From Alphaproteobacteria bacterium (GTDB lineage Bacteria > Pseudomonadota > Alphaproteobacteria > CBDBCS01 > JAHZLG01), in the NCBI GenBank assembly GCA_022599995.1, contig JAHZLG010000253.1:1-8547 (forward strand): a stretch of DNA of 8,547 nt, in the 5' to 3' direction. Both the position numbers and the translations under genes were made by a program. The notes below the pieces were generated by a model. The model saw only the letters and a program-made list of their open reading frames with translations, was not told where the DNA came from and did not search any database. Of the stretch, positions 5,637 through 8,547 are shown one piece after another; position 1 is the first letter of the stretch; the number at the start of each line of letters is the position of its first letter.

Positions 5637-7064
5637 TCATTTGCCAAGACAGAAATTTGCGAACAGGTCATCGAGAATATGATCATAGTCGTAGCGACCA
5701 ATCACCTCGCCGAGTGCCAAAAGGGCAAGGCGCAGCTCCTCGGCGACTAGCTCAATATCGTCATTTGCCCCACGGGGTGCCAAAAGGTGATTCGCCAGCA
5801 TCCGCTGCACGGTTTGAATGTGTGCCAAGGATTGCTCCATGGCGTCCAACTGGCGCGTCTTAGTCATCATAACGCCCTCTTCTTCGGGGCGGAACGCCGC
5901 CAATGCTGTGGATATGCTGGCCTGCACTGTCTCTAACCGGTCGCCCCGTGTGGCCGAGTAAACAAGCCAGTCCTTGCGCACGGCCGCGGTCGATGTCCCC
6001 GTCACGAGGTCGTACTTATTGCGGGCATAAATCCGGTGTGCCGTCGTGGTCGAAGGAATGCCCAGTGCTTGATCAAATTCATCGATTGTTTCGTCTTTGT
6101 CGGTCAGACACAAAAGAACATCGGCTTGCTCGATCGCCCTGCGCGCACGCGTGACTCCTTCTTGTTCGATCGGGTCGATGGTCGCGTGGATGCCCGCGGT
6201 GTCAGCGACGGTCACTGCCATGCCCTCTATGTCGAACCGCCGCTCGACAATATCGCGGGTTGTGCCCGGAATTGGCGAGGCAATGGCAACATCGGAGCCC
6301 AAAAGAGCATTCATGGTCGATGATTTTCCCACATTGGGACGACCGACAATGACCAACTGGATGCCACGCAGAATCTTCAGAGCCTTCTTGCCATTGGTCA
6401 CGGCGCGGCGCAATTTCCCGTGCAGGGCATCGACGCTCGAAGCGATAGGGGTCACAAATGGGTCACCGTCATCTCCAGCGTCCCCACCGTCGTGATCGGC
6501 AAGGGAGTCATCGGGGAATTCCAAAACGCCCTCGGTTTGGCTCAGAATATGGATGAGGTCGCGCTCGATTGCCGCGCAAAAATCGACGGTCGCTTGCGAG
6601 TGGGAGGCGATTTCCAGCTGGGCTTCCGTCTCCGCCTGCAGGAGGGCATCGAGATGTTCGACCTCAAGCACCGAGGTCTTGTCGTTCAGCAGGGCTCGCT
6701 TGATAAACTCCCCGCGCTCGGCTTGTCGAATCGTGACCGCATCGCCGCCGATTGCCGCCCCTGCGAGGGCGAAAAGCCGCGGAAGACCCTGTTGTAGGGC
6801 GACCGAGCCGTGAATGTGCAGCTCGGTGGTGTCCTCACCGGTAAAGCTGTGGGGCGCATCGAAAAAGACGACGATCACGCGATCGACCACTGCCCCACTT
6901 TCTGGGTGGATAAGCGGACGGAAATAGCAGTGCCGTGGCTCAGGCAGTCTCGGCAGGGCACGCACTAGGTGTTGTGTAATGGCGTGGCTGTGTGCCCCGG
7001 ATAGCCGAAACACACTCACCCCAGCGCGTCCGGAGGCTGAGGAAAGGGCAAAGATTGTATCCAT
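5637..7064 (-). CDS. mnmE: tRNA uridine-5-carboxymethylaminomethyl(34) synthesis GTPase MnmE
   Basis: MnmE (TrmE) works with MnmG in the cytoplasm to modify the wobble uridine U34 of several tRNAs, using methylene-tetrahydrofolate and GTP. From the ATG at 7064 it has 475 residues. The N-terminal folate-binding domain (DTIFALSSASGRAGVSVFRLSG) is followed by a helical domain interrupted by the GTPase. GTPase motifs are G1 GRPNVGKSS (241-249), G2 PGTTR (266-270), G3 DTAG (288-291), G4 NKYD (349-352) and G5 SAT (370-372). The protein ends FCLGK with the conserved Cys472. An acidic Asp/Gly-rich insert (about 186-201) is slightly unusual. The start at 7064 fits the family N-terminus and has GGAGAGG 9 nt upstream; ATG at 7073 abuts that site and ATG at 7100 lies upstream of it. 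The gene follows mreD on the same strand after 121 bp. mnmG is not in the window. Confidence 0.97.
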   Translation of the reverse strand: MDTIFALSSASGRAGVSVFRLSGAHSHAITQHLVRALPRLPEPRHCYFRPLIHPESGAVVDRVIVVFFDAPHSFTGEDTTELHIHGSVALQQGLPRLFALAGAAIGGDAVTIRQAERGEFIKRALLNDKTSVLEVEHLDALLQAETEAQLEIASHSQATVDFCAAIERDLIHILSQTEGVLEFPDDSLADHDGGDAGDDGDPFVTPIASSVDALHGKLRRAVTNGKKALKILRGIQLVIVGRPNVGKSSTMNALLGSDVAIASPIPGTTRDIVERRFDIEGMAVTVADTAGIHATIDPIEQEGVTRARRAIEQADVLLCLTDKDETIDEFDQALGIPSTTTAHRIYARNKYDLVTGTSTAAVRKDWLVYSATRGDRLETVQASISTALAAFRPEEEGVMMTKTRQLDAMEQSLAHIQTVQRMLANHLLAPRGANDDIELVAEELRLALLALGEVIGRYDYDHILDDLFANFCLGK

Positions 7065-7185
7065 GTTGTTCATCCTCTCCGTTCTGTCTTGGAATGGCAC
7101 GCTCGCCGCAGAGCATCAGTTACGCGCACTGCCTTACCTTACCAGACATGCCCTTCACCATCTCCTGCTTCTTCACCCGAACAAG
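7065..7185 (-). other. mreD-mnmE intergenic region
   Basis: This 121-bp spacer holds the mnmE ribosome binding site (GGAGAGG, 7074-7080) and no recognisable terminator or clear -35/-10 pair, so mnmE may be read through from mreCD or have its own weak promoter. An 18-codon lysine-rich frame starting with GTG at 7176 is too short to call. Confidence 0.5.
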
Positions 7186-7746
7186 TCAGTCGAAATTATC
7201 GAAGATTAACCCGCGCGTGCGCCGCGTCATCCTGGCAAAGAGCACAAGCAACAGCGGATAAAAAACGATGGTCTGGGCGATAACAAGCAGGTCTTGTCCA
7301 AAGAAGAGCGGCTTTTCGAAGAGCACCAGCGTCACGATTGATTGCACAAAAACGAAGAGGATAACAACAATCAGGACGATCATCATCTCGACCACAAGGG
7401 ACTGTGCCAAGATTGTCCGCCGTTGCAACACAAGCAATTGCGAAGTCAGTATCCACAAGGTGGAAGAGAGCCCAATCGGGAGACCCTGCACAGCATCGTG
7501 TACCAAGCCCAAAATAAACACGACCAGGACGGGCATCGAAGTCGGACGGGACAATGACCAGAAACAAACTGCCAAAAACCCCAGCCGCACTGCAGGTTGA
7601 AACGACCCAAGAAAGGGCAGATGGGCTTGTTCCAAAATGGAAAAGAGGATGACCGTGACCATGGGAAAGATCTCGACAGCCCCCTCGATGACAAACGGCA
7701 CAAACCCATTAGAGAAACGTTGTTGCCTAGCCATCGACTCGACCAT
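7186..7746 (-). CDS. mreD: Rod shape-determining protein MreD
   Basis: MreD is an inner-membrane component of the elongasome that links MreB and MreC to peptidoglycan synthesis during lateral growth. The 186-residue protein is very hydrophobic, with about five to six membrane segments (roughly 18-38, 52-68, 72-88, 95-108, 117-143, 152-172). It carries the family-typical SRPTSMPVLVVFILGLVHDA (66-85) and LPIGLSSTLWILTSQLLVLQ (89-108), the latter followed by RR, a form close to the usual 'LLxGxPLGLxAL...QRR' pattern. The C-terminus is short and basic, then acidic (RTRGLIFDNFD). The start is either ATG 7746, which has a weak GAG/GGA site upstream, or ATG 7734. They overlap the end of mreC by 20 or 8 bp respectively. 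Both imply translational coupling with mreC. Confidence 0.9.
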   Translation of the reverse strand: MVESMARQQRFSNGFVPFVIEGAVEIFPMVTVILFSILEQAHLPFLGSFQPAVRLGFLAVCFWSLSRPTSMPVLVVFILGLVHDAVQGLPIGLSSTLWILTSQLLVLQRRTILAQSLVVEMMIVLIVVILFVFVQSIVTLVLFEKPLFFGQDLLVIAQTIVFYPLLLVLFARMTRRTRGLIFDNFD

Positions 7747-8547
7747 TTCCGCTCAAGGGATCGTGGGTGGGTGGGTGGGTGGTCAACTGGTTGGTTGGCT
7801 GGCTGGTCAACTGATTGGTCAACTGGTTGGTCAACTGGTTGACTGTCGCAAGGGCAAGTGCCATACGACCTTCCACGCGTTCGCGATGTTCGCTAGCTGT
7901 TGCCTCACCTCTTTCCCCAAAGAAAGGAAGGAGAGGCAGGAGAGGAGCGCGTTGTGCCAGGTCTTGCTCTGATGTCTCATGGGGTGAGGGGGCGAGCAAC
8001 GAGGTGGGCTCGGGCTGCCATGTTACGAAGGGGTGATCGAGAATACTCACCTGAAACGTTTCTTCCCGAAGCGCATAGGGCTCTACCCGGAGTCCCCGCG
8101 TATCGGGATCAATCACGACGAGCCCCACGGGGATACCCGGAGGAAAAGTGCCCCCATGCCCTGATGTGAGCACCTCCATCCCCGATTCAATGTTGTTTTC
8201 GAGGGGAACATACAGCAAGTCGGGACGGTCAGTGTTGTTCCCTGCCAAGATCGTTCGAACACGCGCCTCGCTGACATAGACTGGGATGCGCGACGTGTAA
8301 TCCGTGATCAGCAAGACCCGACTCAAACCGCGCGCCGTCTCGACCACGCGTCCATAAAGCCCGCCTACATTGATGACCGCAAGATTCTTCTTTACACCGT
8401 CGTGGGTTCCTCGTTGAACAAGCACCGAGTGAACAAAATTGCCCGACTGGTCACCGACAATTCGTCCGATAATCTCCCGTTCGAGCTCGGGAAGATATTG
8501 CTTCAACTCAATGCTTAGAGGGTTCTGTTCGAGTCGTTCCAGCTCCA
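7727..8547 (-). CDS. mreC: Cell shape-determining protein MreC (partial, N-terminus outside window)
   Basis: MreC is the periplasmic, membrane-anchored scaffold of the elongation machinery. 272 codons are visible. The frame is open to the window edge and begins in the coiled-coil (ELERLEQNPLSIELKQYLPE), so the transmembrane anchor and true start lie beyond 8547. The beta-barrel domain is clear: IIGRIVGDQSGNFVHSVLVQ RGTHDGV (written with a break), INVGGLYGRVVET, SRVLLITDYTSRIPVYVSEA, ILAGNNTDRPDLLYVP, and LTSGHGGTFPPGIPVGLVV. The recognisable fold ends near position 8036. After it comes a tail of about 102 residues (encoded 7730-8035), Pro- and Gln-rich, ending in NQLT repeats and a PPTHDP segment. 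The stop overlaps the mreD start. The unusual tail DNA is listed separately. Confidence 0.93.
   Translation of the reverse strand, partial: ELERLEQNPLSIELKQYLPELEREIIGRIVGDQSGNFVHSVLVQRGTHDGVKKNLAVINVGGLYGRVVETARGLSRVLLITDYTSRIPVYVSEARVRTILAGNNTDRPDLLYVPLENNIESGMEVLTSGHGGTFPPGIPVGLVVIDPDTRGLRVEPYALREETFQVSILDHPFVTWQPEPTSLLAPSPHETSEQDLAQRAPLLPLLPFFGERGEATASEHRERVEGRMALALATVNQLTNQLTNQLTSQPTNQLTTHPPTHDPLSGNGRVDG
7765..7782 (+). other. Perfect G-quadruplex motif, (GGGT)4 plus GG
   Basis: On the plus strand, GGG tracts at 7765-7767, 7769-7771, 7773-7775 and 7777-7779 are separated by single T residues and followed by GG at 7781-7782. Four GGG tracts with one-base loops is among the most stable parallel intramolecular quadruplex designs known. 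The strand is the template strand for mreC and mreD, and lies about 20-40 bp upstream of the mreD start codon. In protein it encodes part of the THPPTH segment of MreC. Confidence 0.85.
7781..7840. repeat. 12-bp minisatellite (GGTCAACTGGTT) in the 3' end of mreC
   Basis: Five adjacent 12-bp units start at 7781, 7793, 7805, 7817 and 7829. Units 1, 4 and 5 are identical (GGTCAACTGGTT), unit 3 has one change, and unit 2 is diverged (GGTTGGCTGGCT). On the coding strand each unit encodes four residues, mostly NQLT, giving NQLT-NQLT-NQLT-SQPT-NQLT in the MreC tail. Because the period is a multiple of three, copy-number change would keep the reading frame. Confidence 0.95.

Noticed and set aside
7120..7176. 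18-codon lysine-rich frame on the minus strand between mreD and mnmE (GTG start)
   Set aside because: Too short, and the only Shine-Dalgarno-like sequence lies inside the frame. Nothing beyond chance composition supports it.
7597..7972. Plus-strand frames with WSTGW repeats opposite mreC/mreD
   Set aside because: The repeated peptides are the antisense reading of the 12-bp minisatellite. The minus-strand genes mreC and mreD account for this DNA.

Overview
The window looks like an ordinary chromosomal segment of a flagellated Gram-negative bacterium, most probably an alphaproteobacterium. Three things suggest this. FlgI, the COG2945-type hydrolase and the rod-binding protein (a FlgJ N-terminal domain with no muramidase, the CheL type) all read like alphaproteobacterial versions. 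The order flgI - rod-binding protein - FlgN-like protein resembles the Caulobacter flgI-cheL-flbY arrangement. MreC/MreD and MnmE also have the forms common in that class. I cannot name the order or genus. Base composition looks moderately GC-rich throughout and no gene stands out as recently acquired.

Layout. Positions 1-1206 (minus strand): an alpha/beta hydrolase followed, with a 23-bp overlap, by a class I glutamine amidotransferase of the TrpG/PabA type that runs off the left edge. Positions 1207-1386: a 180-bp divergent promoter region. Positions 1387-5517 (plus strand): a flagellar cluster flgI - flgJ (rod-binding domain only) - flgN-like - flgK, encoding the P-ring protein, a rod-assembly protein, a hook-junction chaperone and its client, hook-associated protein 1. 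The last two genes are coupled by a TAATG overlap. Positions 5518-5636: a short convergent gap with a 23-nt pure pyrimidine tract and no clear terminator. Positions 5637-8547 (minus strand): mreC (5' end outside the window), mreD and mnmE in transcription order, i.e. cell-elongation genes followed by the tRNA-U34 modification GTPase.

The genes are conventional. The less ordinary features are small-scale. The 3' end of mreC carries five 12-bp tandem units encoding NQLT repeats, directly followed by a perfect (GGGT)4 quadruplex motif on the template strand, just upstream of the mreD start. A 31-bp tandem duplication lies before flgJ, whose start codon has no visible Shine-Dalgarno sequence. A stretch inside flgJ resembles a dispersed palindromic repeat when read on the opposite strand. 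flgI has a very long hydrophilic leader before its signal peptide. An inverted repeat flanks a candidate promoter in the divergent region. flgL is absent after flgK, and mnmE follows mreD where mrdA/rodA would be expected. I found no RNA genes, CRISPR array, insertion sequence or phage genes, and no convincing new biological system.
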